NCBI GenBank assembly: GCA_035345875.1
Contig: DAORDH010000022.1
Location: 1-64,000, forward strand
Direction of reading: 5' to 3'
From: UBA2033 sp035345875
Lineage (GTDB): Bacteria; Spirochaetota; Leptospiria; Leptospirales; Leptospiraceae
DNA: 64,000 nt
Shown here one piece after another: positions 25,835-34,734 of this stretch (position 1 is its first letter; every line of letters begins with the position of its first letter). The translations under genes were made by a program, and so were the position numbers. The notes below the pieces were generated by a model that worked only from the letters and a program-made list of their open reading frames with translations, did no database searches and was not told where the DNA came from.

Positions 25835-26710
25835 TTAAAGATTCTTTTTGAAAAAATTAGAAGCGCGTAATTCAGCTTCTTCCTTATGAGTATTCCAGAT
25901 GAACTCATGTTTATTGCAAGCGGGGACCCATTTTTCTTTTGGTTCTTTTGCATTTTTAAATAATTCTTCTGCATGGGAAGAATCTACATAATCATCCTTA
26001 TCACAATGGAAGATGAGAATAGGTCTTGGGGAGATATTTCCAATTTTATCAACAGGTCTAACGTCCTCAATTTTCATTTTAGCTCTAAAGTTTAAAACTT
26101 CTCTCACAATTGGAATAAGTGGGTAGTAGGGAATTCCAAAATCACGGTTAGCCGCCTCGGATAATACGTTAAGCGCTGAGGCATAACCACTGCTAAAAAG
26201 ACCAGCTTTGATTCGATTGTCCTTCTCCATAGCTAGAATACTAGTTGCAGCACCCATTGAAAATCCAAATATTCCAACCGTTTTGATTTTCTTTTCTTGG
26301 ATTAAAAAATCAACGGCAGCTTTCACATCGTTTACTTCATAAAATCCCATAGTTGCAAATTCACCACTGTTACGTCTTAGGCTCAGTGCTAGGAGATTGT
26401 ATCCTGATTCGTTTAAGACTTTAGCAAATCGAAGACCTTCGTTTCTAGAACCACCGTGTCCATGAACAAGTAAAATTGCCTTATCAGAATTATCTGCAGG
26501 TATAAACCAACTTTCTAGTTCTAATCCATCTTGATTCTTAATTTTAATCGTTTCATATTTTAAGTTCAGTTCAGAAGGAGTATCACAAAAGACATGATGT
26601 TCTTTGGAACAATTTGTTTTGGGTAGTAATACCATAGAAGAGAAGAACCAAGGGATATAAACTAATACTAATAAAATAACAATGAGGAGAATAGATTTCT
26701 TTTTATTCAT
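25835..26710 (-). CDS. Alpha/beta hydrolase with N-terminal membrane anchor
   Basis: 291 residues. An N-terminal hydrophobic helix (ILLIVILLVLVYIPWFFSSMVLL) anchors or exports the protein. The hydrolase domain shows the oxyanion strand ILLVHGHGGSRNEG near residue 80, the nucleophile elbow GFSMGAATS near 150, and the later acid and base regions (PILIFHCDKDDYVDSSHAEELF and NKHEFIW). The family includes esterases and dienelactone-hydrolase-like enzymes; the substrate is unknown. It converges on the TetR gene and stands alone. The neighbouring TetR/thioesterase may be unrelated. Confidence 0.82.
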   Translation of the reverse strand: MNKKKSILLIVILLVLVYIPWFFSSMVLLPKTNCSKEHHVFCDTPSELNLKYETIKIKNQDGLELESWFIPADNSDKAILLVHGHGGSRNEGLRFAKVLNESGYNLLALSLRRNSGEFATMGFYEVNDVKAAVDFLIQEKKIKTVGIFGFSMGAATSILAMEKDNRIKAGLFSSGYASALNVLSEAANRDFGIPYYPLIPIVREVLNFRAKMKIEDVRPVDKIGNISPRPILIFHCDKDDYVDSSHAEELFKNAKEPKEKWVPACNKHEFIWNTHKEEAELRASNFFKKNL

Positions 26711-27134
26711 AAATGAAAACTCAAATTTAATTTAAACTTTCTACAAGCAATTTTTAAGATTCGTATAATTTCCTATCCAAGATTTATTGTATCTTTCTAA
26801 ACATTGTGTTATCAATCCTGATTTTTTTCAGTCATTGCTTTTTAAAAATTGAAATCGGAACCAATAAATAGCTTAAAAAAAATAGGATACAAGGTTTTAC
26901 AAAAAATCCAAATAAAATATTTTGATGGGGTAATTGCAAAGTAATTCTAAAGTTTTCTTTTAATAATTCTTACTTTCTAATCTTTCAATATCCTGTTTTT
27001 AGTTTTGAATCAATTACAGATAGTAAATAAATATTTTACAGTAATATCAATAACAACAAACATAGTTATAGAGAGTGCCAATAGAATGGTTTTCTCACAC
27101 GATTAAATTTTTTAGTAGATTTGGGAGTAATCTA
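26711..27134. other. Divergent AT-rich spacer
   Basis: About 420 bases between the hydrolase and the next lipoprotein. It must contain two divergent promoters. I recognise no repeat copy, palindrome or RNA gene. An in-frame extension of the lipoprotein runs back to GTG 27075 but lacks a ribosome-binding site. Confidence 0.4.
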
Positions 27135-28778
27135 ATGAGGAAAAAAATAACTTTCATTTTCATCCTTATTTTTCTAACAGGAACATTCTGTTTGAAAACG
27201 AAAAAGAGTGCATTTGATTTTTCCACCGGGGGAGTAGGCTTATTTAGTTTTTTTTATGGCTATTTATATGGGTTTCAAATCAATGCAGTGACCGTTCCAC
27301 CCTCCATAACTTCTGCAAGTATTCTACCCGATGTAACTGTTACTTTTTCCTCTAATCTCTTGGCTTCTAGTGCTACAAATAATTCTGTTAAACTCTTTGA
27401 TAAAAATGGGACACAAATCACTACAACAATGAGTGTTTCTGGAAACACTTTGAAAGTTTCCGCAAATTCGATGCTTAGTTTTAGTTCAATTTATACATTG
27501 AGTCTAACGACTCAACTCAGTGACAGTTCTGGTCGAACTTTAAGTTCTAATTATTCCACTTCGTTTACAACGGATACAGGAACAGATCACTTCTTACGAA
27601 GTTCTAGTTTAAACATTGATGGGACTACTCCTCTTGGGTATATTATATCCTCGCGAGTATATCCTACCACTGATAAATTATATTTTGCTTGGGCTGAGAA
27701 GGCAGATGCTACTCTTGGAAATATTGCATTTTTACATGTAAAATCCATTGATAAAAATAAATCTGTTTCCTTGATTGGCACGAATCTAAACTATGATGGC
27801 TCTAAATCTGCCGATGGACCTAGCATGAGTAGTATAGATAATACTCTCTATCTTGCATGGAGAGAAAATGTGGAAATAAGGGTAAAATCTTTTAATGGTT
27901 CCTCTTGGACGTCATCCGACAGTGGATCTCTTACAAGTGTTCCTACTCCTATTGCAACAGATCGACCCTATTTACACACATTCAATGGAAAGTTATATTG
28001 TATATTTGGAGAGGAAATATCTACAGGTGCCCGTTTAGTTAGAATCAAAGAACTCAATGGAACGACTTGGAGTTTTATCGATGGCGGATTATTAAACTCG
28101 AAAAATCCAACCTCTACCGATGGAGCTGGATATAAACCAGTCTTAATAACTTACAATAATATACTATATGCAGCCTGGATGGAGAAAAATCAATCTACGG
28201 GTGGATTAGATGTGCGAATTAAGAAATACAATGGAAGTAATTCTTGGAGTTTTATAGACAATGGAGGAATTCAATACAATAATGGAATGTCTACTAACGC
28301 AGATATTAGTCCATATCTAGTTACTTTGGTATCAAATAATAATAAGTTATATTCTTTTTGGATAGAGGATATATCGGGGAGTTCAAGGCAAATCAGAGGT
28401 AAAGTTTTTAATGGGAACGATACATCGCCTAGTTGGACATCGATTGACAATGGCTCTTCTTTGAGCTATGGTGGAGCGAATAGTCTAACGTATGCTCTTA
28501 CTTCCATTTCCCATAACAATCGGGTTTTTATTCTCTGGCAAGAATTTACCTCTGGAGTTGTTCAGTTACGGCTTGCAACTTTTTCGGGAGAGGACTCTGC
28601 ACCTAGATGGTTTTTTGTGGATTCAAATCCTACTACTGATAAGGGATTAACTTTTAATACAACAAAGAGTGCTGCACAGGGATCGATGGGTAGTTTTAAT
28701 GGAAATTTATACATAGGTTGGTCTGAACAATTTTCAGGAAATGAATACAATGCCTATGTAAGTCGAATGGCATTTTAG
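27135..28778 (+). CDS. Lipoprotein with Ig-like domain and repeat propeller
   Basis: About 547 residues from ATG 27135 (GGGAGTAA upstream); a longer frame begins at GTG 27075 but has no such site. The signal peptide ends in LTGTFC, followed by LKTKKSAFD, the same start as the lipoprotein at 9.4-11.8 kb. Residues about 45-155 look like a bacterial Ig-like (SbsA) domain: SASILPDVTVTFSSNLLASSATNNSVKLFDKNGTQITT. The rest is a repeated module of about 60-70 residues with 'NGSSWTSSDSG', 'NGTTWSFIDGG', 'NGSNSWSFIDNGG' and 'NDTSPSWTSIDNG', suggesting a beta-propeller. It is likely a surface protein; no catalytic site is seen. Confidence 0.75.
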   Translation: MRKKITFIFILIFLTGTFCLKTKKSAFDFSTGGVGLFSFFYGYLYGFQINAVTVPPSITSASILPDVTVTFSSNLLASSATNNSVKLFDKNGTQITTTMSVSGNTLKVSANSMLSFSSIYTLSLTTQLSDSSGRTLSSNYSTSFTTDTGTDHFLRSSSLNIDGTTPLGYIISSRVYPTTDKLYFAWAEKADATLGNIAFLHVKSIDKNKSVSLIGTNLNYDGSKSADGPSMSSIDNTLYLAWRENVEIRVKSFNGSSWTSSDSGSLTSVPTPIATDRPYLHTFNGKLYCIFGEEISTGARLVRIKELNGTTWSFIDGGLLNSKNPTSTDGAGYKPVLITYNNILYAAWMEKNQSTGGLDVRIKKYNGSNSWSFIDNGGIQYNNGMSTNADISPYLVTLVSNNNKLYSFWIEDISGSSRQIRGKVFNGNDTSPSWTSIDNGSSLSYGGANSLTYALTSISHNNRVFILWQEFTSGVVQLRLATFSGEDSAPRWFFVDSNPTTDKGLTFNTTKSAAQGSMGSFNGNLYIGWSEQFSGNEYNAYVSRMAF

Positions 28779-28805
28779 TTTTATTCGAAAAACTAAAATT
28801 ATTTC
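28772..28805 (+). terminator. AT-rich stem-loop overlapping the lipoprotein stop codon
   Basis: ATTTTAGTTTT (28772-28782) pairs with AAAACTAAAAT (28789-28799), followed by a T-rich stretch. It overlaps the end of the gene. Stability is low because only one G-C pair is present. Confidence 0.45.
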
Positions 28806-28934
28806 TATTTCAATAAGAATATTTTTAGTTATTTAGGGTAATAACCCTTGAAATATAAGGCAAATGTTGAAATAAATAAAAAAATAGTTAAATATCGAAT
28901 TATTATACTTGAATTTAATTCCAGAATATTTTGT

Positions 28935-28957
28935 AGTGTAAAGTAAATTGTTACACT
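28935..28957. promoter_or_regulatory. Inverted repeat upstream of the old-yellow-enzyme gene
   Basis: AGTGTAA (28935-28941) and TTACACT (28951-28957) are perfect 7-bp arms separated by nine bases. They end 14 bases before the start codon, a typical repressor position. No regulator gene is adjacent. Confidence 0.45.
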
Positions 28958-28971
28958 TAAAAGGATCGAAA

Positions 28972-30048
28972 ATGAGTTCAAAATTATTTTCAAAAACTAA
29001 ACTAGGAAATCTCGAATTAAAAAATGCATTTGTAATGGCACCTATGACTCGTTGTAGAGCTATCGGAAACATCCCAAATGATTTAATGGCAACTTACTAT
29101 TCACAACGAGCTGGTGCAGGTCTCATAGTTACGGAAGGAACATCACCCTCCCCGAATGGATTAGGCTATGCCCGAATTCCAGGTATTTTTTCGAAAGCGC
29201 AAGTGGAGGGTTGGAAGAAAGTGACCTCTGCTGTTCATGAAAAAGGAACAAAAATTTTTGTCCAACTAATGCATGTAGGAAGAATTGGACATGTTGATAA
29301 TTTACCGGAAGGAGCTGAATTAGTTGCACCTTCAGCAATTGCTGCGAAGGGTCAAATGTGGACCGATAAAAACGGGATGCAAGACCACCCAGTTCCAAGA
29401 GAAATGACAAAATCAGACCTAGAAAAAACAAAACAAGAATTTGTGACAGCATCCGAAAATGCAATCAGCGCCGGTTTTGATGGTGTTGAACTGCATGGAG
29501 CAAATGGTTATTTATTGGATCAATTTTTAAATCCAGGCTCAAACCAAAGAAAAGATGAATATGGCGGTAGTATTGAAAATAGATGTCGTTATGTGATAGA
29601 GGTTGCAAAAGAAGTTTCTGCTAAAATAGGAAAAGAAAAAGTAGGAATTCGCTTATCTCCCTATGGCGCGTTTAATGATCTATTTCCATTTCCTGAAACA
29701 GAAGAGGAATATGCTTATCTAGCATCGGAGTTAAATAAATTAGGGATTGCTTATATACATTTAGTAGATCATTCTTCAATGGGAGCTCCTAAAGTAGAGC
29801 CATCAACAGTTAAAAAGATTAGAAGTAATTTCAAAAATACTTTGATCTTAAGTGGTGGATATGATCGAAAAAAAGCAGAAGCCGATTTAGATTCAAATGC
29901 AGGAGATTTAATTGCCTTTGGAAAACCGTTTCTTGCAAATCCGGATTTAGTGGTTCGTTTGGAAAAAAATGCAGGTTTAAATCAAGTGGATATGTCTACT
30001 TTTTATTCTGCAGACTCCAAGGGTTATACTGATTATCCTACACTTTAA
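28972..30048 (+). CDS. NADH:flavin oxidoreductase, old yellow enzyme family
   Basis: About 358 residues, a single FMN TIM barrel. Family motifs include FVMAPMTRCRAIGNIPNDLMATYYSQRAGAGLIVTEGTSPSPNGLGY, QLMHVGRIGH, VELHGANGYLLDQFLNPGSNQRKDEYGGSIENRCRYVIEV (the flavin and substrate binding pair H-x2-N) and LILSGGYD near the C-terminus. Enzymes of this class reduce activated alkenes, N-ethylmaleimide or nitro compounds with NAD(P)H. ATG 28972 has AAAAGGA upstream; a longer TTG start at 28948 lies within the inverted repeat and is less likely. It lacks the FeS and FAD domains of the FadH-like enzyme at 4.1 kb, so the two are not duplicates. Confidence 0.88.
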   Translation: MSSKLFSKTKLGNLELKNAFVMAPMTRCRAIGNIPNDLMATYYSQRAGAGLIVTEGTSPSPNGLGYARIPGIFSKAQVEGWKKVTSAVHEKGTKIFVQLMHVGRIGHVDNLPEGAELVAPSAIAAKGQMWTDKNGMQDHPVPREMTKSDLEKTKQEFVTASENAISAGFDGVELHGANGYLLDQFLNPGSNQRKDEYGGSIENRCRYVIEVAKEVSAKIGKEKVGIRLSPYGAFNDLFPFPETEEEYAYLASELNKLGIAYIHLVDHSSMGAPKVEPSTVKKIRSNFKNTLILSGGYDRKKAEADLDSNAGDLIAFGKPFLANPDLVVRLEKNAGLNQVDMSTFYSADSKGYTDYPTL

Positions 30049-30431
30049 TTCATAAAATAGATATTTCAGTTCTTGGTTCTACCGATTTATATACTTATTT
30101 TTTATGATCAAAATTGATTTGTAAATCGGTAGATGTCTATTTGGAAGAAAATTTTACTAACTAACTCACCTTATGCAAGGCGAATCAAATCTTTACATAA
30201 GCTTTGCTACCTTTGTCATTGAAAAATGAGAATCGGTTTGAGTAGAGCGAAAGCGAAGGAACGAAGAGACTGTCCAATCATTTCTTTATAAGCTTTCCAA
30301 CAGTCGAGTTTGTTGATTTTATTAATTCATTCACATTCTCTAATATTCTATGAATTAGCATTGATTTTTTAATTATTAATTTTGCGTAACAGCAGTAACT
30401 AAGAATAAAATCTAGATTGGATTTACGAAAT
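30049..30431. other. Spacer between convergent genes, with an inverted repeat
   Basis: 383 bases without a gene. It contains a perfect 12-bp inverted repeat, TCTACCGATTTA (30078-30089) and TAAATCGGTAGA (30122-30133), with 32 bases between. It may be a long-loop terminator between the convergent genes or a remnant of the ACCGATAA family. The rest holds a GAGCGAAAGCGAAGGAACGAAG run. Confidence 0.45.
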
Positions 30432-31316
30432 TTATAAAAAAAAGATTCTAGAGTGATTGCTAAAAAAGGATTCCAGTAAATCTTTATCAGCTTTTGAAAT
30501 TTTTTCTTCTTGTTCTAGTAAACGAACAATTTGAATTCTTTCCTCATTCGATGTGTTTTTTAGTTTAGTATAGAACCATTGAAGAGGAAAAATTTTATCT
30601 CTGACTGTTTCATATTCATCCATAATCATTTTTACTCTTTCTAAACTGGCTAAACTAAAGTTTGCTATTTCTCGATACTCATTTAAAATTTCTAGCATGC
30701 CGGTTGAGTCGTCTTTTAGTATCTCTAAAAGTCTAAAATAGAGTTCAGGGTTAATCTTTGCGAGTGTAAATACATCATCCTCTAGAGCTAGGTAAAGTCT
30801 CTTCTCTGTTTCATTGTCATTGGGCATAATTTCTGTTAGCCGCTGTGAGTATTTTGGAGATAGAATCAACAAAAATAGCGATGCAAGTTTAAATTCTTCT
30901 TCACTTACTAATGAATGAATCATTTCTAATTTTTTCTCTTCTGAAAAATATTTTACGAAATGATTTTGTTTTATCTCAAAAAAATTTCTACCACCATTTG
31001 CATTTTGTTTTTCTAGATATTCATAATAATTTGCTTTTAAAATCATAGATAGGATATCATTTTTAAAAAATTTAAGCTTTTCTGCCACTTTAGTAGGTTC
31101 AGAAATGTGTATGAAGTATTTTAAACAAATAATGAGTTCAATGTTTTCTTTCGCTTTAGAGGACAGAAATAGAGGGTTTGCATTTTCAAATGCATTGTAA
31201 GCGATAGATAGAGGGAGGTTTCCTTCGTAAAAAGACAAAATCTTACTATCGGCGATGCAAGCTTTATCATGCAGGCATCCCTCACAGTATTTGAAATAAG
31301 AATTACATTCGGGCAT
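30432..31316 (-). CDS. Hypothetical protein with N-terminal cysteine cluster
   Basis: About 294 residues, not recognised. The N-terminus is MPECNSYFKYCEGCLHDKACIADSKIL, with four cysteines and a histidine in about 18 residues, a spacing that could bind zinc or an iron-sulfur centre. The remainder is helical and charged (many Glu, Lys and Leu), including LKANYYEYLEKQNANGG and EILNEYREIANFSLASLERVKMIMDEYE, which suggests a helical repeat or a binding scaffold. ATG 31316 is supported by AGAAGAG at a spacing of nine bases; a TTG at 31322 is too close. No neighbour gives a functional clue. It stands alone between convergent and divergent genes. Confidence 0.6.
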   Translation of the reverse strand: MPECNSYFKYCEGCLHDKACIADSKILSFYEGNLPLSIAYNAFENANPLFLSSKAKENIELIICLKYFIHISEPTKVAEKLKFFKNDILSMILKANYYEYLEKQNANGGRNFFEIKQNHFVKYFSEEKKLEMIHSLVSEEEFKLASLFLLILSPKYSQRLTEIMPNDNETEKRLYLALEDDVFTLAKINPELYFRLLEILKDDSTGMLEILNEYREIANFSLASLERVKMIMDEYETVRDKIFPLQWFYTKLKNTSNEERIQIVRLLEQEEKISKADKDLLESFFSNHSRIFFL

Positions 31317-31742
31317 TTTCAATGTCTCTTCTGGAAAATTTTAGAAAATTGAATTTCTCAAATTACCATTTCTTCTTATATCCATTTTAACAGTAATTTA
31401 TTAAATCGTCATTTACTATTCTGTGAGACTTAAAAATTTATTAAAAAGCAACGTGGTTAATATCAATTTGCCGCAAAAAATTTTTTAAGATTAAGAATCA
31501 ATCTATATTAAATATTTCATTTTGAGATACATTTACAATTTTTTGCAATCGCTCTGAAGAAGTACGGGTTTTACGCAGTGCAAAATTCAATCAGGTTAGT
31601 TTAACTGGAAATACGAAATGATTCGGTTCAAAATTGCTCTATTGTTGTATCAATAAATGAAATATTTTTGCATTAGTAAATCTTTCTGTAAGTCTCTATT
31701 ATAGCGATTGACAATTATGAAAAAATCTAAGGAGTAAATAAT
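31317..31742. other. AT-rich divergent spacer
   Basis: About 425 bases between the hypothetical protein and the nuclease gene. No open frame, repeat copy or strong palindrome was seen. Promoters for both flanking genes are expected. Confidence 0.4.
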
Positions 31743-32303
31743 ATGAAACATATAGTTCTGTTTATATTTTTACTCATTCCGATATTCAATCTTTTTGCGA
31801 ATTCAAATAAGAAGTGGGAGATGCTAAATGATTGCAAATATCTAGAGAACAAATCGAATGATGGAGATTCTTTTCATGTTGAATGTGATAAAGAATATTT
31901 ATTTCGACTTTATTTTGTTGATACACCTGAGTCCGATGATTCTTTCCCAAATAGGGTGGAAGAGCAAGCTGATTATTTTGGTATAAGTTCTCCTGAATCT
32001 ATAGAACTTGGCAAGACTGCGGCTAGTTTTACAAAACAAGCTTTGATGGATAAAAAATTTACAGTTTGGACACGCTGGAAAGATGCAATGGGACGTAGCA
32101 AATTGAATCGCTACTATGCAATCATAATTGTAGATCGAAAAAGTTTGATAGAGTTACTTGTCGAAAATGGTTTAGCTCGAATCCATGGAGCGAATGCAAA
32201 TTTGCCTGATGGTAAAAAATCCAAGCACTATATAAAAAAATTAAAAACACTAGAAGCAATCGCGAAAAAAAATGGAGTAGGCGGCTGGAATCAAAAAGAG
32301 TAG
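31743..32303 (+). CDS. Secreted thermonuclease-like protein (SNase domain)
   Basis: 186 residues. A signal peptide (HIVLFIFLLIPIFNLFA) leads to a staphylococcal-nuclease-like domain. NKSNDGDSFHVECDKEYLFRLYFVDTPESDD contains the calcium-site aspartate (GDSF) and an active-site-like arginine (FRLYFVDTPE). DAMGRSKLNRYYAIIIV is the second arginine region, and LIELLVENGLARIHGANANLPDG is the conserved C-terminal helix. Such enzymes cut DNA and RNA outside the cytoplasm. GGAG upstream gives a good start. The closest regulators and partners are not evident. It converges with the receiver-HATPase gene, with only five bases between. Confidence 0.85.
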   Translation: MKHIVLFIFLLIPIFNLFANSNKKWEMLNDCKYLENKSNDGDSFHVECDKEYLFRLYFVDTPESDDSFPNRVEEQADYFGISSPESIELGKTAASFTKQALMDKKFTVWTRWKDAMGRSKLNRYYAIIIVDRKSLIELLVENGLARIHGANANLPDGKKSKHYIKKLKTLEAIAKKNGVGGWNQKE

Positions 32304-32308
32304 ACTAT

Positions 32309-33187
32309 TTAAAAATAGACAACAGTTTCTACGTCGTTTCCATTTCCATGATAAAAAATTTGATCAAAGGACATTTTCTTTGCTAGGTAAATTCCCCGAC
32401 CATGACTTTCAAATAGTTTTAATTCATCTAAGTTTAAATATTTTTGAAAGTCAAAACCATTTCCTTGATCAATGATTCTAAGGCGAATCTCCTTTGCTGA
32501 TTTTTGAAATTTAACCCTTACTTTTTTTAATTTGTTTTCCGGTAAAGAGAGACGATAGTCGATTTCTTTGAGCAATTTACCTTCTTCTAATAACTTTGTT
32601 TTTTCTTCATAGGTTATATTTAGATTTCCGTGCTCGATTGCGTTGGCAAACAAATCGCTAATTCCAATCACAACATTTTCTGGATCTGGATAGAGAGAGG
32701 CGATCACAGAGGCTAGTTTTTGAGCTTCATCGATTGTATTAAAAGTAAACTCAGCACTTTCAATCATTGTGAAAGCCATCATGTTGTGCTCGAAATTTTT
32801 TAGTAATTCATGATATCTATCGTATTCTTGAACTGCTAAATGGACATGAGAGATAAGAGTCTTTTCATCATAAGGTTTTAAAAGATATTGAAATGCTCCA
32901 GCAGACATCCCCGCTAGAAGTGTATCTTTCGATGTATCAATGGTTTGAATGATAACAGGGATTCTTTGAAATCGGGAATCTGCTTTGATTATTTTTAAAA
33001 AATCTAAGCCATTCATTTCTGGCATATTCCAGTCGAGCAGGATGCACTTGATTTCTCTACCACCTTTTTCAAGTTGAGCAAGTGCTTCTTTTCCTGATTG
33101 GACAAGAAGTGTTCTATATCTATGTTTAATTAATTTTTCAATCAGTTTTAGATTTAAAACTTCATCATCAATTGCAAGTATACTCAA
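32309..33187 (-). CDS. Receiver domain fused to a HATPase domain (RsbW-like)
   Basis: 292 residues. Residues 1-120 are a CheY-type receiver with phosphoacceptor Asp52 (KCILLDWNMPEMNG), Asp7-Asp8 and the lysine of LLKPYDE. Residues about 140-290 are a GHKL ATP-binding domain: NVVIGISDLFANAIEHGNLNI (N box), RIIDQGNGFDFQKY (G1) and SHGRGIYLAKKM (G2). No histidine kinase phosphorylation domain is present, so it is not a sensor kinase; the HATPase part resembles anti-sigma serine kinases. Such fusions act as response regulators with a switchable kinase or partner-switch output. The gene follows flgB-flgC-fliE on the same strand, about 90 bases downstream, and might link phosphorylation to flagellar or stress control. 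Confidence 0.82.
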   Translation of the reverse strand: MSILAIDDEVLNLKLIEKLIKHRYRTLLVQSGKEALAQLEKGGREIKCILLDWNMPEMNGLDFLKIIKADSRFQRIPVIIQTIDTSKDTLLAGMSAGAFQYLLKPYDEKTLISHVHLAVQEYDRYHELLKNFEHNMMAFTMIESAEFTFNTIDEAQKLASVIASLYPDPENVVIGISDLFANAIEHGNLNITYEEKTKLLEEGKLLKEIDYRLSLPENKLKKVRVKFQKSAKEIRLRIIDQGNGFDFQKYLNLDELKLFESHGRGIYLAKKMSFDQIFYHGNGNDVETVVYF

Positions 33188-33280
33188 AGGAAAATCCTCT
33201 ACCTAATTGATGATAGTGTAATATAGAAAAAAGATTTGTCAATTTATTTCAGATTGAACAAACCTTTTCTGTTTTAGAGA

Positions 33281-33652
33281 TTATCTGAGATTACTTAAAT
33301 CTCTATATGCTTTAATCACACCGTCGATCATGGTTTTTGTGAACGTTAGTGAAATTCTAGCTTTTTCTGCAGCAATTAATACTTGGTGGGAATCAACACT
33401 ATTGGGATCAAATACAAGCTTTTGAGTAAGTGTGTCAGCTTCTACCTGTTGGTCATTTACTTTTTCGAATGATTTTTGTAGAACTTGAGCAAAGCTTTCA
33501 GCAACATCGTCAGGCGAATGAGTTGCTTTAACATCCCCATAATGTCTTGTATCGCTTGTGTGAACAGAAACTTTGTCACCTTTGGGAGATACTGGATAAG
33601 GAGAACCTGAATTATAAACTCCTCCGATATTGGAAATATTAAAATTACTCAT
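33281..33652 (-). CDS. fliE: Flagellar hook-basal body complex protein FliE
   Basis: 123 residues. FliE joins the MS-ring to the rod. The C-terminal half fits the family: SFAQVLQKSFEKVNDQQVEADTLTQKLVFDPNSVDSHQVLIAAEKARISLTFTKTMIDGVIKAYRDLSNLR. The N-terminal 45 residues are variable. It is the third gene of flgB-flgC-fliE, the usual order, with 28 bases between flgC and fliE. The fliF gene that often follows is replaced here by the receiver-HATPase gene. Confidence 0.92.
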   Translation of the reverse strand: MSNFNISNIGGVYNSGSPYPVSPKGDKVSVHTSDTRHYGDVKATHSPDDVAESFAQVLQKSFEKVNDQQVEADTLTQKLVFDPNSVDSHQVLIAAEKARISLTFTKTMIDGVIKAYRDLSNLR

Positions 33653-33680
33653 AACTACCTCTAAGTTTTAGTTCTATTGA

Positions 33681-34142
33681 TTAGGCTCTGCCTATTTCTA
33701 ATGATTTGTTAAACATAGCCTTGCTTCCATTGATCATTTGCACATTGGCTTCATAAGATCTAGAAGCAGAAATCATATCAGTCATTTCTGTAACAATATT
33801 TACATTTGGAAATTCTACATAGCCTTTTTTTTGTCCCACTTTGATTGCATCTGGGTGAGTTGGGTCATAGACTAAACGAAGTGGTGACATGTCTTTTTCT
33901 ACTTTCATCACTTTTACGCCCTGACCTTCTCCGGCAGAGATTCCAAAAGGATAAACAGGACTTTTCCACTGAGTTCTAAGATTAATTGGAGTCATTACAA
34001 CTCTATCTCTTCTGTAAGGTCCATCTCCATTTGTATTTCGTGTGGTTGTAGCATTTGCTATGTTATTTGAAATAACGTCCATTCTGAGTCTTTGAGCTGA
34101 AAGACCAGTAGATGAAATATTTATTGATGTAAATAATCCCAT
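33681..34142 (-). CDS. flgC: Flagellar basal-body rod protein FlgC
   Basis: 153 residues. N-terminal rod motif LFTSINISSTGLSAQRLRMDVISNNIANATTTRN and C-terminal ITEMTDMISASRSYEANVQMINGSKAMFNKSLEIGRA are both typical. FlgC is one of the proximal rod proteins of the periplasmic flagellum. It lies 13 bases after flgB in the same transcript. Confidence 0.95.
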   Translation of the reverse strand: MGLFTSINISSTGLSAQRLRMDVISNNIANATTTRNTNGDGPYRRDRVVMTPINLRTQWKSPVYPFGISAGEGQGVKVMKVEKDMSPLRLVYDPTHPDAIKVGQKKGYVEFPNVNIVTEMTDMISASRSYEANVQMINGSKAMFNKSLEIGRA

Positions 34143-34155
34143 TTTTTAAAACCTC

Positions 34156-34587
34156 TTAGACAGTACGAATGACTGTATTTAATAATCTGAAATTTTGATT
34201 TAATCTCTCTACCATGATTGTATATGCCATTTGGTTATGAGATACTTCCGTCATTTCTTTCTCAATGTCCACATTGTTTCCATCCGCTCGCATTGTAGTC
34301 AGATAATCGACATTGGCTTTAGATTGAACGTCTTTGTAATTGAGTGGTTTGAAGAATTCTATATGTTTTTCGTGTGAAATTTGAGTTGGAACAGCATGTT
34401 TTTTTTCAGATTCTTCTGATTCGAGTGCCCTTTTTAGGTTTGCTTCAAATGTAACTTCACTTCTTTTGAAATGAGGAACATCAGCATTTGCTATATTATC
34501 TGCAAGGATTCTACGTTTAAAAGAGGCATTATTGAGTCCTCTTTCTAATAAATCTTGTGTCTTCATGAAATAAGTGTCTGTAAACAT
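34156..34587 (-). CDS. flgB: Flagellar basal-body rod protein FlgB
   Basis: 143 residues. Contains LLERGLNNASFKRRILADNIANADVPHFKRSEVTFEANLKRALES and the rod C-terminal helix VDIEKEMTEVSHNQMAYTIMVERLNQNFRLLNTVIRTV. FlgB is a proximal rod subunit. It opens the flgB-flgC-fliE operon, with a purine-rich AGGAG about eight bases before its ATG. Confidence 0.95.
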   Translation of the reverse strand: MFTDTYFMKTQDLLERGLNNASFKRRILADNIANADVPHFKRSEVTFEANLKRALESEESEKKHAVPTQISHEKHIEFFKPLNYKDVQSKANVDYLTTMRADGNNVDIEKEMTEVSHNQMAYTIMVERLNQNFRLLNTVIRTV

Positions 34588-34734
34588 ACCAACTCCTATC
34601 TTGTGATAGTTATATAAGCTATCTTCGACAGGTTTTGCGATTTACATTAAAAAAATTATGTCGCTTTGATATAAAAAATATTTTTTTGTGAAGTATGAAT
34701 GGTTGAGAATGATACGGCATCGAAGAAAGTCTCC

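Noticed and set aside
27075..27134. GTG start giving a 20-residue longer lipoprotein
   Set aside because: No ribosome-binding site. The signal peptide begins properly at ATG 27135.
31743..33187. Nuclease plus receiver-HATPase genes as a defence system
   Set aside because: The nuclease is a secreted SNase with a signal peptide, the genes are convergent, and no defence-type domains are present.
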